The notes under the pieces are model-generated. The model made no database searches and was not told where the DNA came from. It saw nothing but the letters and a program-made list of their open reading frames with translations. From NCBI GenBank assembly GCA_016716665.1, contig JADJVH010000005.1, forward strand, positions 62,001-126,000: a stretch of 64,000 bases of DNA, written 5' to 3'. The stretch's first letter is position 1. Each line of letters opens with the position of its first letter. The DNA is from Candidatus Opimibacter iunctus (GTDB lineage Bacteria > Bacteroidota > Bacteroidia > Chitinophagales > Saprospiraceae). The translations under genes and the position numbers were made by a program. Below are positions 38,478 through 49,959 of this stretch, piece after piece.

Positions 38478-39092
38478 TCAATCCACGGTGATTTCAAAAT
38501 CATTGAGGATCATATCGAGGATTTTGTCCTGGCCGGGGATGTATCCTTCCTTGAGATCATACCCATAGAGCTTGCCTACCGTCTGCCATTTGAGGGCAGT
38601 AAAAGTGCCGCGGACGTCCTTAAGGATATCATATGTAGGGGTATTCAGATGCCGTTCGATCATCTTGACCAGGATCTTGCCCTGGGTCCTGGACAGGTTC
38701 TTGAGCGGGTCAGTAAACTCATCCTTGACGTCTTTCTGGATCGTTTTGGCGTATTTCTTGGCTTTTCCGGCCTTCATATCGGCGGTTTCCTGCTGATACT
38801 GCCGATAGAGCTTGATGCTCTCTATGGCATAGGGAAGGACATCCATGGCATATCGGCGGTAGCGCATATATTGCCGGTACTCCTCATCATTGGAAAAAAC
38901 GGGGGGGGCCTTGATGACCACTTCGGGGAAAGAGGCGATGATCGTGGTATCGCTGCCGCTGATATGGATCCGCATGACCCGACCATCCTGGTGGACAATC
39001 GTGGTATCATAGACGGCCTCGGTCTGGCCAAATACCTCGCTACTGAAAGAGAGGAGGCACAATAAGAGGATATTCTGGGCTGCGCGGTTCAT
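38478..39092 (-). CDS. DUF4294 family secreted protein
   Basis: 204 residues with a signal peptide (AAQNILLLCLLSFSSEVFGQ). The mature part has the DUF4294 marks ASFPEVVIKAPPVFSNDEEY, YRRYAMDVLPYAIESIKLYR and a conserved basic helix MKAGKAKKYAKTIQKDVKDE. The family is widespread in Bacteroidota and has no known function. It is followed on the same strand by mvaD after 51 nt. Confidence 0.8.
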   Translation of the reverse strand: MNRAAQNILLLCLLSFSSEVFGQTEAVYDTTIVHQDGRVMRIHISGSDTTIIASFPEVVIKAPPVFSNDEEYRQYMRYRRYAMDVLPYAIESIKLYRQYQQETADMKAGKAKKYAKTIQKDVKDEFTDPLKNLSRTQGKILVKMIERHLNTPTYDILKDVRGTFTALKWQTVGKLYGYDLKEGYIPGQDKILDMILNDFEITVD

Positions 39093-39166
39093 TACGGGAT
39101 AATAACGACGAAGATACTCCTGTAGTTTATTGTGCGAAGGGGGAATGTGCCAAAGGAGGAAAAAGA

Positions 39167-42100
39167 TTACCGGACCAGCGTAATATCACCGGCGAATTTT
39201 CTTTCCCGCTCCGCGCCCTGCTCCATGTATATAACTTTGATGGCATACACATATACACCGGGAAGGAGATACTCGCCGGCAAACTGTCCATCCCAGGAGA
39301 AAGGATTGGAGGTAGAACTAAAACCAGATTGCCCCAACGGTCAAAGATGGAACCCTCCATAGCAGTCACCTGCAGATCTGCTCCAAAACTTAAACTGAAT
39401 ATATCATTGATGCCATCGCTATTGGGGGAAAATACATTAGGGATAGCAATGTCATTATGGACATCGGGCACGACACAATCCGTGCCGGGCACCACATCAA
39501 TATTCTGTGAAGCAGTACTGCAAGGTGTGCTTACATCAATGCTGTAAAGCCCGGGAGAAGAAACCTGAATGACAGGGGATATAGCCCCGGTGCTCCATGA
39601 ATATGTTGCATCAAAAGATTGAGTAGCATCGAGCGTGATGATGTCACCTTCGCACCACGGAATAGAAGCATCGGGATTGAGCTGTGGTGTGCGGGTATCA
39701 TAGCTTAAAACAAACTGATCGGAGACGGTACCACAATCATTGCTCAATTGCAATGCATAGGTAGCGGGCTGATCTGCAATGATAGAAGATAAAGAGCTGC
39801 CATCCTGCCAAAGGATATCATATATCGCAGAAGGAGCTGTGAGGGTGATTGTCTCTCCGGGGCATAGGGTGGTGTCTGGTCCGAGCGTGAATGGATCGGG
39901 TGCATCCAGATAGTCAACGACAATGGTATCAGCTGCATCACCACAACGGTTGGATTCAGCGAGTATAAAAGTGCCCGGAGATGACACTGAAAATGTTGGC
40001 GCAGAAGAACCATCCTGCCATTGTATAGATGTGATGGCGTCTGCAGAAGAAGTCAGCAGCAAAGTAATTCCTTCGCACAAAGTTGTATCAGGACCTAACG
40101 TAGGAGAAGGAGGCACACCGGAAATATCGACATTGATCGTATCCGCATCAGTGCCGCAGTTGTTGCTGACATTGAGGATAAATGTTCCGGAAAGAGTGGT
40201 CACGAAATCAGGAGATGATGAACCATCCTGCCAGAGATAATTGACGCCGGAGATGCCGGAGGGGATAGTGACGACTTCGCCAGCACATACCTGGATATCA
40301 GGGCCGAGATTGACTTGCGGGCCTTGTGTGCTTTCCTCGATTTCTACTGTATCGGTTGAAGTGCCGCATGAATTAGCAATCGTGAGGATGACCGTTTCCT
40401 GTTGAGTGGATTGATAAGTATTGGAAGTAGACCCATCCTGCCACAGATACTGCACGTTGGCAATGCCAGGTGAGAAGGTGATCAATTCACCAGGACAAAG
40501 AGATTGATCTACCCCGAGATTGAGTGTAGGAATATCAGGCAAAGAACTCACGATGATCGTATCGAACGAAGTACCACATGCATTTAAAATTGCTGCGAAG
40601 ACCTGACCAGTATTTGAAACGGTGAAATCATTTCCGGTGGACCCATCGGGCCATAGAATATTGACTCCAGGTGTGTTGATCGAGAGGACAAAGGATTGCC
40701 CGCTGCAAATCGAAGTATCAAGTCCGAGATCAAGAGGAGGTGTTGCAGCAAGAGGGTTTACGATCAACGTATCGCTAGACGAACCACAGGTGTTGTTGAC
40801 CACGACAATGACAAGACCGACAGCGGAAGCGTTGTATGTTGGTGCAGCGGAACCATCCTGCCAAAGCCACGTATCGACATTTGAAAAGGCGGGTGATAGA
40901 AGCATGGTTTCACCAGGACAAATGTTGATATCATTACCCAGATCCACGGAGGGAGCAGGCCCGCCATCTGCGATGATGACAGTATCGCGGTCAGTACCAC
41001 ACGCATTGGAAACAGTAACGCTATAGGCGCCTGGAGCATTGACAGTGAGCTGTTGATTTTGAGAGTTGTCACTCCATAGATAAGAGACTCCAGTGATGGT
41101 AGCATCAAGGGTGATGGATTGGCCCTGGCAGAGTGCAAGTTGGTCGGAAAGATTTACCTGTGGCGGGTTAGCATTGACAGTAACAACAATAGTATCACTT
41201 TTGCTGCTGCAGGAATTTGAAACCTGTAGGGTGTAAGTACCAGATGCATTAACGACAAACGAGTCTTGTGTTGATCCGTCCTGCCACAGATAATTTGCAC
41301 CGGTATTGTTGGCGTAGAGAATAGTCTGCTCACCGGGACACAGCGTTAAATCAGGACCAAATGCAGGTGGTGTAACAATTGACGTATAGCCAACGTTGAT
41401 CAGATCAGAAGCGATGCCGCAAAAGTTAGTGATGCTTAAAGAAAAAGCCCCGGGACTATTGACCAGGAAAGTATCAGCGGTGGAATTGTCCTGCCACAGA
41501 TAGGGGCCTTGTTGATCTGTTGAGAGTATAAGGCTTTCCCCTTCACACAGCAATGTGTCTGTGCCCAAATTAATTACCGGTGGGTCAACAACAATGACGT
41601 TCATCTGATCACTTCCTGTGCCGCATATATTAGTGACAAAGACATTATAGAGACCAGGTTCTGAAATAGTGTAGTCGGGTGTTGAGGTTCCATCCTGCCA
41701 GAGAATTTCACCAATCTGGGGATCGAGTTGGATTTCAAGACTATCTCCTGCGCAAAGGGTGATTTCGTCAGGTCCAATCTCTACCTCGGGACCTTCAAGA
41801 TCTGTAATTGTAATTTCATCATTTTCCTCACCACATATATTACTGATGGTAAGAGTATAGGTTCCTCCCTGATCTATAAAATAGGTTGATGACATATTTC
41901 CATCCTGCCAAAGGAAATTACCAAGGTCAGGATCAAAAGAAAATTCCAGTTCCGTGCCCAAACAAAGAAACATATCATCACCTAGTGAAAACGGAGAAGG
42001 TGGATCGAGCACTTCAACCACGATCTGGTCTGAAGAGACTGCACATCCATCATCCAGGGTTACGGAATACGTTCCGGAAATTGTGATAATATATTCAGGA

Positions 42101-43107
42101 TCATTCGAGCCATCCTGCCATTGATATTCGCTCAGGTCAGGATCAAGAGAGATAGCATATTCGTCGCCGTTGCATATGGTTACATCATCCGGTCCCAGAT
42201 CTATCGGATCAAAATTGCCGTTGATAATGACTTCAACAGAATCAATTCCGAGATTACAGCCTTCAGATACAGTGACACTATAAGTCCCGCTTTCTATGAC
42301 CAACAAGGTTGGGTTACTACTGCCATCTTCCCATGTATAATTTACATCAGGAATACCGGGATCTATCTCATAGGAGAAACACCCAGAAACGGGTCCATCA
42401 AGTTCAATTGGAATCTCTCCAGGGTTTCCATTGACCATAACAGTGACATCTTCAATGTAGTAATAAGAAGCCCCACCCTGGCAATTCGGATCAAAGGGTG
42501 TATTGGCGTCATTATTAAAATTGCCGATTGTAATGTATTCTTCTCCACCCTCAGCCTGAAAGCAGCCTGATATCAACGTCCAGTTATCATAATCATTAAG
42601 AAACCCATCCATGTATACAATTTGAGGTGTATAGGGCAATGCAAGAACTGAACTGCTGGAAGGTGCAGTGACAGAGAAATAAGCGCCTATTTCCTCTATG
42701 CCGCAGCCGAACTCCCCGAGACTAACGAAAAAGCTAACGGCATACCATTCGTTAGCTACAAGTGGTTCAAGCAACTGAACCTGAATATATTCCCTGTATT
42801 CAAACGCGGTGAGCTTCATATATGCTCCTGCATACCCATCGCCAGTGACGGGTGTCTGGTTACCAAAAGAATTTGCCGGCACATCAACAACGCCGTTAGC
42901 GCTGCAGGAATTAAAAATATCCGGAGTAGTGGCAGTAGGGGAAACCCATGGTGGTGCAAAGGTAGGTCCGGAAGCACCGTACGTTTCAGGGCAAGCAGAA
43001 ACAATTTCAAAACTGTAGTTGGGAACCAGGTTTTGGGCCATTACAGAACTGATCTTGCTGGCAACCAAAACAATGAAAAGCAAAGGTACCAGAAGTGCAT
43101 TTCTCAT
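39167..43107 (-). CDS. Giant secreted multi-module protein with type B sorting domain, one frameshift
   Basis: About 1,312 residues from ATG 43107 (signal peptide MRNALLVPLLFIVLVASK). The first 200 residues form a jelly-roll-like domain (NLVPNYSFEIVSACPETYG, YYYIEDVTVMVNG). Fourteen Ig/PKD-like modules of about 70 residues follow, each with LCPGE, YLWQDGS, GTY and CGT landmarks. The C-terminus is a gliding-motility-associated type B sorting domain (IPNVFSPNSDGINDIF, IFDRWGN). The frame breaks at about 39319-39323 in a run of A; one added base restores SWDGQFAGEYLLPGVYVYAI and the ending FAGDITLVR at 39167. It is probably a type IX-secreted adhesin or surface filament. Its tandem paralogue is next to it. 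Confidence 0.85.
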
Positions 43108-43222
43108 TCGATTCCGGGTGTATTCCTTGCAATATAACAAATCACAGTCTATAAGGTTGGAAGAAACAGATTGTATTCAGGAAGCTGGGAGGTAATGTGT
43201 TTTTGAAAAATTGATTGGAAAA

Positions 43223-46200
43223 CTAGCGCATCAGCGTCACATCACCGGAAAATAGCCGTACCCTCTCCCGACCATCATCGAGGTAATTGATGGTAACTGT
43301 GTAGACAAATACACCTGGCATCAATATTTCACCGGCGAAGTACCCATCCCAGGTGAAGGGGATGGATTGTGAATTGAAAACCAGATTACCCCAACGGTCA
43401 AAAATGGAACCTTCCATGGCAGTCACCTGCAGATCTGATCCAAAACTTACACTGAATATATCATTGATGCCATCGCCATTGGGGGAGAATACATTAGGGA
43501 TAGCAATGTCATTATGGACATCGGGCACGACACAATCCGTGCCGGGCACCACATCAATATTCTGTGAAGCAGTACTGCAAGTGTGCTTACATCAATGCTG
43601 TAAAGCCGGGAGAAGAAACCTGAATGACAGGGGATATAGCCCCGGTGCTCCATGAATATGTTGCATCAAAAGATTGAGTAGCATCGAGCGTGATGATGTC
43701 ACCTTCGCACCACGGAATAGAAGCATCGGGATTGAGCTGTGGTGTGCGGGTATCATAGCCAAAACAAACTGATCGGAGACGGTACCACAATCATTGCTCA
43801 ATTGCAATGCATAGGTAGCGGGCTGATCTGCAATGATAGAAGATAAAGAGCTGCCATCCTGCCAAAGGATATCATATATCGCAGAAGGAACTGTGAGGGT
43901 GATTGTCTCTCCGGGGCATAGGGTGGTGTCTGGTCCGAGCGTGAATGGATCGGGTGCATCCAGATAGTCAACGACAATGGTATCAGCTGCATCACCACAA
44001 CGGTTGGATTCAGCGAGTATAAAAGTGCCCGGAGAAGACACTGAAAATGTTGGCGCAGCAGAACCATCCTGCCATTGTATAGATGTGATGGCGTCTGCAG
44101 AAGAAGTCAGCAGCAAAGTAATTCCTTCGCACAAAGTTGTATCAAGACCTAACGTCGGCGAAGGAGGTACACCTGAAATATCGACATTGATCGTATCCGC
44201 ATCAGTGCCGCAGTTGTTGCTGACATTGAGGATAAAGGTTCCGGAAAGAGTGGTCACGAAATCAGGAGATGATGAACCATCCTGCCAGAGATAATTGACA
44301 CCGGAAATACCGGAAGGAATAGTGACTATCTGACCGGCACATACCTGGATATCCGGGCCGAGATTGACTTGCGGGCCTTGCGTGCTCTCAACGATTTCTA
44401 CAGTATCAGTGGACGTGCCACATGAATTGGCGATCGTAAGGATGACCGTTTCCTGTTGAGTGGATTGATAAGTATTGGAAGTAGACCCATCCTGCCATAG
44501 ATACTGCACATTGGCAATGCCAGGAGAGAAAGTGATCAATTCACCAGGACACAGAGATTGATCAACCCCGAGATTGAGTGCAGGAATATCAGGCAGTGTA
44601 TTGACGATGATGGTATCAGAAGAAATACCACAAGCATTGGAGATAGAAGCAACGACGGTTCCGGAATTGGACACTGTAAAATTATTACCATTAGAGCCAT
44701 CTGGCCACAGAATGCTGACCCCCTGGGTGTTGACAGAGAGAACAAATGACTCACCCGAACAGAGAGCTGTGTCTGCACCAAGATTAAGCGGAGGAGTTGC
44801 CGGAAGGAGATTAACGATCAGCGTATCATGAGCGATGCCACAAGAATTGCTTACCTCAAGAGTAACTTGACCGGGGGCAGTAACATTGAAGGAAGGAAGT
44901 GTTGAGCCGTCTTGCCATAGCCAGGCGTCTACATCGGTAAAAACAGGAAACAAAGTGATCAGATCACCAGCGCAGATATTGAGATCATTGCCCAGGAAAA
45001 CAAATGGAGCAGGTCCGCCATCCGCGATGATGACGGTATCGCGGTCAGTACCACATGCATTAGAAACCGTGACGCTATAGGTCCCTGGAGCATTGACTGT
45101 AAGCTGTTGATTTAGCGAGTTATCATTCCAGAGATAAGAGACTCCTGTGATGGCAGCATCAAGGGTAATGGATTGGCCCTGGCAGAGCGAAAGAGAAGCA
45201 GGCAAATTTACTTGTGGTGGATTATCGTTGACATTGACCACGATGGTATCGTTGGCCAGGCCGCAGGAATTAGAAACCTGAAGTGAATAAGTACCAGATG
45301 TATTTACTAAAAGTGAATCTATGGTAGATCCATCCTGCCACAGATAATTTGCACCAGGGTTGTTGGCATAGAGAGTGATTTGTTCGCCAGGGCACAGACT
45401 TATATCCGGACCTAAATCCGGAGGAGTAACCAGAGCTGTATATCCAATATTGACGGCATCAGATCCTGTACCACACATATTGACTATTGTCAAAGAATAA
45501 GTGCCTGGACCTGTCACCAGGAAGCTATCGGCGGTTGAATTATCCTGCCACAGATATGGACCATCTTCATTGCCAGAAAGCAATAAGGTCTGACCGGCGC
45601 ACAGCATGGTATCGGGGCCAAGGTCGATATCGGGGGAATTTAGCGCGGTCACCTCAATCGCATCACTTCCGGTACCACATGCATTGGTTACATACACAGT
45701 ATAAAAGCCCGAGGTTGTGATTTCATAGTTGGGGTTGTTGTTTCCGTCTTGCCATTGTATATCACCCAAACCAGGGTCTATCTCTATGTCAAGAATTTCA
45801 CCATCACAAATGGTTTGTTCGTCAGGGCCGATTTGCACATCGGGGACTTCAAGATCTGTGAGTACCACGACATCACTTTCTTCGCCACACATATTACTGA
45901 TCGTAAGAGAGTAGGTGCCCCCTTCGGTTGCAATAAATTCTGAAGAAGTGCTGCCATCCTGCCAGGTAAAATCACCGAGCGCAGGATCCAGTGAAAATGT
46001 AAATTCATCTCCGTAACACAGGAGCATGTCATCACCTAATGTAAAGGGAGCAGGGGGGTCGACAAACAAGACTGTAATTTCATCAGAGGAAGTGGCACAA
46101 CCGTCATCCAGGGTTACGGAATAAGTACCCCCAGTGGTGATCGTATAATCGGGGTCGTTTGATCCATCCGACCATTCGTACTCCATCAGGTCAGGATCCA

Positions 46201-47167
46201 GTGAAATGGAATAACTTTCTCCGGCACAGAGGGTCAATTGTTCAGGGCCAATATTGATGGGGTCAAAATTGCCTCCAATGTAGACATCGATAGAATCAAC
46301 ACCATAGTTACATCCATCGGTAATGGTTAGTGTATATGTACCGGTCTCGTTGACCACCAGGGTAGGTTCGTGGCTGTCGTCCTCCCAATTATAGAGAACA
46401 TCATCTATCCCCGGATCGATTTCAAATGAGAAACAAGCATATTCCGGTCCGCCGAGATCTATATCAAGGGTAGCGGGTTCAACACCTTCTGTGATGGCAA
46501 TATCATCAAAATAATAGTACGACAGATTCGGAGTTTGGCATCCGGGATCCACAGGCGTGTTCGAATCAGAATTGAAATTGCCTATCGTAACAAATGCTTC
46601 ACCGCCAGCTGCCTGAAAGCATCCGGAAACCAGAGTCCAGTTGTCATAGTCCGCAAGAAAACCTTGGTTGGATTCTATCTGCGGATTTAAATTTAAGGCT
46701 GTGGTGATGTTGGATGCAGGTGCGGTCACTGAGAAATAGGCACCGATGTGCTCAACCGCGCAACCATATTCAGCAGGGCTTACATAGAAGCTGACATAAT
46801 ACCAGGTACCAGCTATGAGTGGCTGGAGAAGCGGGGCCTGAAGATATTCCCTGTATTCGTTAGCCGGGAGCTTGCAATAGAAACCGGCATAGCCAATTCC
46901 GGTATTGGCAGGCTGATTACCAAAAAAATTAGTTGGCACTCCCACCAACCCAATTGCACACTCATTGAAAATGTCAGGGGTACCCATCGTCGGGGCTATC
47001 CAGGGTGTGGCAATGGTCGCCCCTATACCCCCAAATGTTGAAGGACAGGCTATAATGGTTTCAAAACTGTAATTGGGAGCGAGATTCTGGGCCGGTAAAA
47101 GGGAGTAGACGCCTGAGCAAAGCAGGAAGCCAATAAGCCTTTTTGACAACGCATCCAAAATGTACAT
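43223..47167 (-). CDS. Giant secreted multi-module paralogue with type B sorting domain, three frameshifts
   Basis: Same architecture as the preceding gene: signal peptide (RLIGFLLCSGVYSLLPAQ), N-terminal jelly-roll-like domain, 14 modules and a type B sorting domain ending SGDVTLMR. Relative to the paralogue, single bases are missing near 43580 (GG to G), 43606 (CCC to CC) and 43759; repairing all three gives one frame of about 1,315 residues. The 3' third is nearly identical in DNA to the neighbour, whereas the N-terminal half has clearly diverged. A promoter with TTTG-N19-TATCTTTC lies 40 nt upstream. Likely surface adhesin; the ligand is unknown. Confidence 0.83.
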
Positions 47168-47206
47168 TGGGTATAAGCAGTGATGATGATAAGATCCCTT
47201 GTCAAA

Positions 47207-47237
47207 GAAAGATACTCAATTCTAAATAAACAACAAA
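47207..47237 (-). promoter_or_regulatory. Bacteroidota promoter of the 43.2-47.2 kb gene
   Basis: On the minus strand TTTG (47234-47237), a 19-nt spacer and TATCTTTC (47207-47214) match the consensus at all but the last base. Its near edge is 40 nt before ATG 47167. Confidence 0.55.
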
Positions 47238-47346
47238 AATCTATAGGTAATGACATATCCGACGTCCTGTTGGAGCGTCAGAAAGGAATTGAAAAAGGAG
47301 TACCGAACACCCGAATCATCACGTCAGCAGAATAGCTGACATACGG

Positions 47347-47766
47347 TCATTTCGCTACGGCCGGCATTTTCTTCCAGCTCACAGCAGTGCTTGCATCAAG
47401 GTCAAAGAGGAGAAAAACCTTAGCACCCTTCTTGTCAAATTTATGTACACCCTCCCACAGGCAGTCAAGGCTGTATTCATTGGCGATTGAATGCTCTTCC
47501 CATGTGCCTTCATACTCCGCGAGGTTGACAATCCTTACACGGTGCTCACCATAAGGGACATTGACCGTAAAGGAGCCACCGGCAGATTCTTTTACTTCTT
47601 TTGATTCACCGGCCAGCTCACCATTGATCCAGACCTGGGTTTTACACATGTGGTCATAACCGTCTTCGATATTGGCAAATTTGAATGTGGTCGTGAGGGT
47701 TGTGGTCTGCCCAAAAGCGAAACCCGAAACAAAAAGGAGGAGTGTCAGAAGACGAAGCGATTTCAT
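47347..47766 (-). CDS. Small secreted protein of unknown function
   Basis: 139 residues from ATG 47766; an ATG two codons upstream is also possible. A signal peptide (MKSLRLLTLLLFVSGFAFGQ) is followed by a beta-rich domain (TTLTTTFKFANIEDGYDH, VWINGELAGESKEVKES, FTVNVPYGEHRVRIVN) with the look of a PEGA-like or carbohydrate-type beta sandwich. No family is recognised with confidence. It stands alone on the minus strand. Confidence 0.75.
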   Translation of the reverse strand: MKSLRLLTLLLFVSGFAFGQTTTLTTTFKFANIEDGYDHMCKTQVWINGELAGESKEVKESAGGSFTVNVPYGEHRVRIVNLAEYEGTWEEHSIANEYSLDCLWEGVHKFDKKGAKVFLLFDLDASTAVSWKKMPAVAK

Positions 47767-47881
47767 GTGCAATATGGATTTAGAATGTGTTTAGGATTTC
47801 AAAGATAAAATAGTCCCGAATAATCAGGTTTAAAATAAGCGGGGAAAGGCTGAAAAATTACATTGGTGGCAGTAGCAAACA

Positions 47882-48055
47882 GTTCGATTACGCACACTGC
47901 GGCGCTCCTGCCACGGCCGCAGGCTGATTCAGCCGGGGTATGGATATATGGTATTCAAAGGTTGGTGGAGAGAATAATTCGACTACGCTCACTGCGACGC
48001 TCCATCCAACGGCGGCTGGCTGATTCACTCATGGATGAATAATTGGAATTCAAAA
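47882..48055. repeat. Pair of degenerate direct repeats in a gap
   Basis: Copies at 47882-47960 and 47977-48055 share TTCGA-TACGC-CACTGC, GCGCTCC or GACGCTCC, GGCTGATTCA and ATTCAAA in the same order, about 95 bp apart. TTCGACTACGCTCA occurs in variant form again at 55507-55519 after the tolC-like gene, so this is a dispersed motif. The rest of the 47.8-48.07 kb gap holds nothing recognisable. Confidence 0.6.
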
Positions 48056-48068
48056 AAGCCAGTGGGTT

Positions 48069-49019
48069 TTATCCTAACAGGCGTTCAACCAGTTTCTTAG
48101 TGGCCCGGATTCCATCATCCTCACTAAGCCTTGAACCTTCATACTCAATACCCATATATCCTTTGTAACCTGACCGTTTGACAATGTCAATCATCCGGGC
48201 AAAGTCGATGGTGGTTTCATTGCCTTGTGCATCAAAATCATAGCTTTTCGCGCTGACCGCCTTTGCATAGGGCATCAACTCTTGCACGCCCTGGTATCTG
48301 TCATATTCCCGAAGACAGACATTCTGCCCCATTCCATTATCCCCATTTTGCAGGCAGAAGTTACCGAAATCGGGCAAGGTGCCGCAATTGGGCATATTGA
48401 TTTCCTTCATAACCCCGGAGAGCCAACTTCCATCAGAACTCAAGCCACCATGGTTTTCAACAATCACATTCAGGCCAAGTTGAGCACCATATGAGGCGAG
48501 GGTACCAAGTCCGTCAACGGCTGCAGCATGACGTGCAGATCGGTCTTCAGATGCCCCATATGCATTGACGCGTATGGAATGGCAACCAAGAGTTTTGGCG
48601 GCATCCGCCCATTTATAATGATTGGTGACTGCTGTCTTTCGTTGCTGATCATCAAGTTCGGCCAGCCCACCTTCTTCATCGATCATGATCAGCAGTTGCT
48701 TTACTCCCGCATCCCCGGCGCGCTTATTCATTTCCGCCAGGTATTTACTATCCGTGGCTTTGTCCTTGAAAAACTGGTTGACATATTCAACACCATAGAT
48801 GCCAAAGTCTGCTGCAGCTTTTCGTGGAAAATCAAGGTGGTCAAGTTGATTGGCCCGTAAGGCCCTGTGCAGGCTCCATTGTGCCAGGGAAATTTGAATC
48901 TTTTGGCCGGAAGTTTCTTCAAGCAGGTCGGCATAGCGGGATAAGCCGGAGAACATGGTGATGGCAGCGGTACTCAAAGCACCGGTTTTGATAAAAGACC
49001 TTCTTTTCCAGGTGGACAT
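48069..49019 (-). CDS. Sugar phosphate isomerase/epimerase-like TIM barrel protein
   Basis: 316 residues from ATG 49019, just upstream of a Tat-like leader (KRRSFIKTGALSTAAITMF). The mature protein is an AP-endonuclease-2/xylose-isomerase-like TIM barrel: ISLAQWSLHRAL, LLIMIDEEGGLAEL, SIRVNAYGASE, NVIVENHGG and YKGYMGIEYEGSRL give the Glu, His and Asp that bind metal in this fold. It is likely exported folded to the periplasm. Its sugar substrate cannot be told from the sequence. Confidence 0.85.
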   Translation of the reverse strand: MSTWKRRSFIKTGALSTAAITMFSGLSRYADLLEETSGQKIQISLAQWSLHRALRANQLDHLDFPRKAAADFGIYGVEYVNQFFKDKATDSKYLAEMNKRAGDAGVKQLLIMIDEEGGLAELDDQQRKTAVTNHYKWADAAKTLGCHSIRVNAYGASEDRSARHAAAVDGLGTLASYGAQLGLNVIVENHGGLSSDGSWLSGVMKEINMPNCGTLPDFGNFCLQNGDNGMGQNVCLREYDRYQGVQELMPYAKAVSAKSYDFDAQGNETTIDFARMIDIVKRSGYKGYMGIEYEGSRLSEDDGIRATKKLVERLLG

Positions 49020-49086
49020 CGTATAGTTGTGTTTTTGATAGTAAATCTTCCCTTCAAACCAGGAAAAAAAAATTGCTCCTGCATGA

Positions 49087-49722
49087 CTATTTGTTGAGCG
49101 AGACAAGGCCATTGAGCAGGTCTTCCGCCTCTGCAAGATTCTCTTCCATAAAGTCTTCGGCTGCGTACACCAGGAATTGGGTAGAACCGCCATCCTCAGC
49201 AAAATAGTATCCAAAATAGGCAAAGTGGATATCCTCTATCGTCCCGGTCATCCTCATCATCAACACCTTGATACCATTGACGATCCTGTATTCGCGGGCT
49301 ATCACCTTAAGATCGGGGGCGGCAGAACGGGCATTTTGAATGGCCAGGTTACCAAGGCTTTCGGTTGATACATCAAGGTTTTCGGTGATCATCAGGGCAT
49401 ACATACTGCCATCGACATGATCGATTTCAAACTCAGCAGACTCATGACTCTGTGCCGTCTGGAACTTCCATGTCTTGGGATCTATCCAGCACCCGATGCC
49501 GATCCTTTTGCTTTTCAGCCGGAAAGAGGCGCTCTTGCTCCTGTTAAAGGGACGAGGATTGAAAGGGATCTCTTCAACATTGAGCGTATCTTTTTCAACG
49601 TATACCCAGGTGCCATCGTTGTACAATACTACCTGTTCGCCAGTCTCAGTGACTGCTCTTTGCTGGGCAACCAACGGAAGGGAAAGAAAGAGCAGATAAC
49701 CGACAATTCCAATATTCTTCAT
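49087..49722 (-). CDS. Secreted protein of unknown function
   Basis: 211 residues with a signal peptide (MKNIGIVGYLLFLSLPLVAQ). A short opening motif TETGEQVVLYNDGTWVYVE is typical of many Bacteroidota secreted proteins. The rest (KTWKFQTAQSHESAEFEIDH, VIAREYRIVNGIKVLMMRM, YYFAEDGGSTQFLVYAAEDF) is unrecognised and probably one mixed alpha/beta domain. It ends 67 nt before the isomerase-like gene and may share its transcript. Confidence 0.8.
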   Translation of the reverse strand: MKNIGIVGYLLFLSLPLVAQQRAVTETGEQVVLYNDGTWVYVEKDTLNVEEIPFNPRPFNRSKSASFRLKSKRIGIGCWIDPKTWKFQTAQSHESAEFEIDHVDGSMYALMITENLDVSTESLGNLAIQNARSAAPDLKVIAREYRIVNGIKVLMMRMTGTIEDIHFAYFGYYFAEDGGSTQFLVYAAEDFMEENLAEAEDLLNGLVSLNK

Positions 49723-49926
49723 ATCCTCTAATTAGGTTTTATGATCCAATCACAACGGGAAGCTAAATTAAAAATACAACTACAGGTTGGTAGAAATTAC
49801 TTGCCAGCTAGTCTAAATCCTGAACAAACGACAATTTTTTTCCTTTTACTTAGCTACACCTGCTGTGGTAATTACGTCCTCTCCTGATTTACCATGCCCG
49901 TCAGCCTGCAGATTGGAATTACAGCG

Positions 49927-49934
49927 TATTTTTG
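49927..49934 (+). promoter_or_regulatory. Candidate -7 element of the RND efflux operon
   Basis: TATTTTTG fits TAnnTTTG and ends 25 nt before the GTG start of the adaptor gene. No TTTG is found 19-21 nt upstream, so it is a half match. Confidence 0.4.
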
Positions 49935-49959
49935 AGCAACTTACAGCAAACTACATAAC

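Noticed and set aside
38439..39065. Plus-strand open frame of 208 codons opposite the DUF4294 gene
   Set aside because: The minus strand has a signal peptide and a known family; the plus-strand translation has neither.
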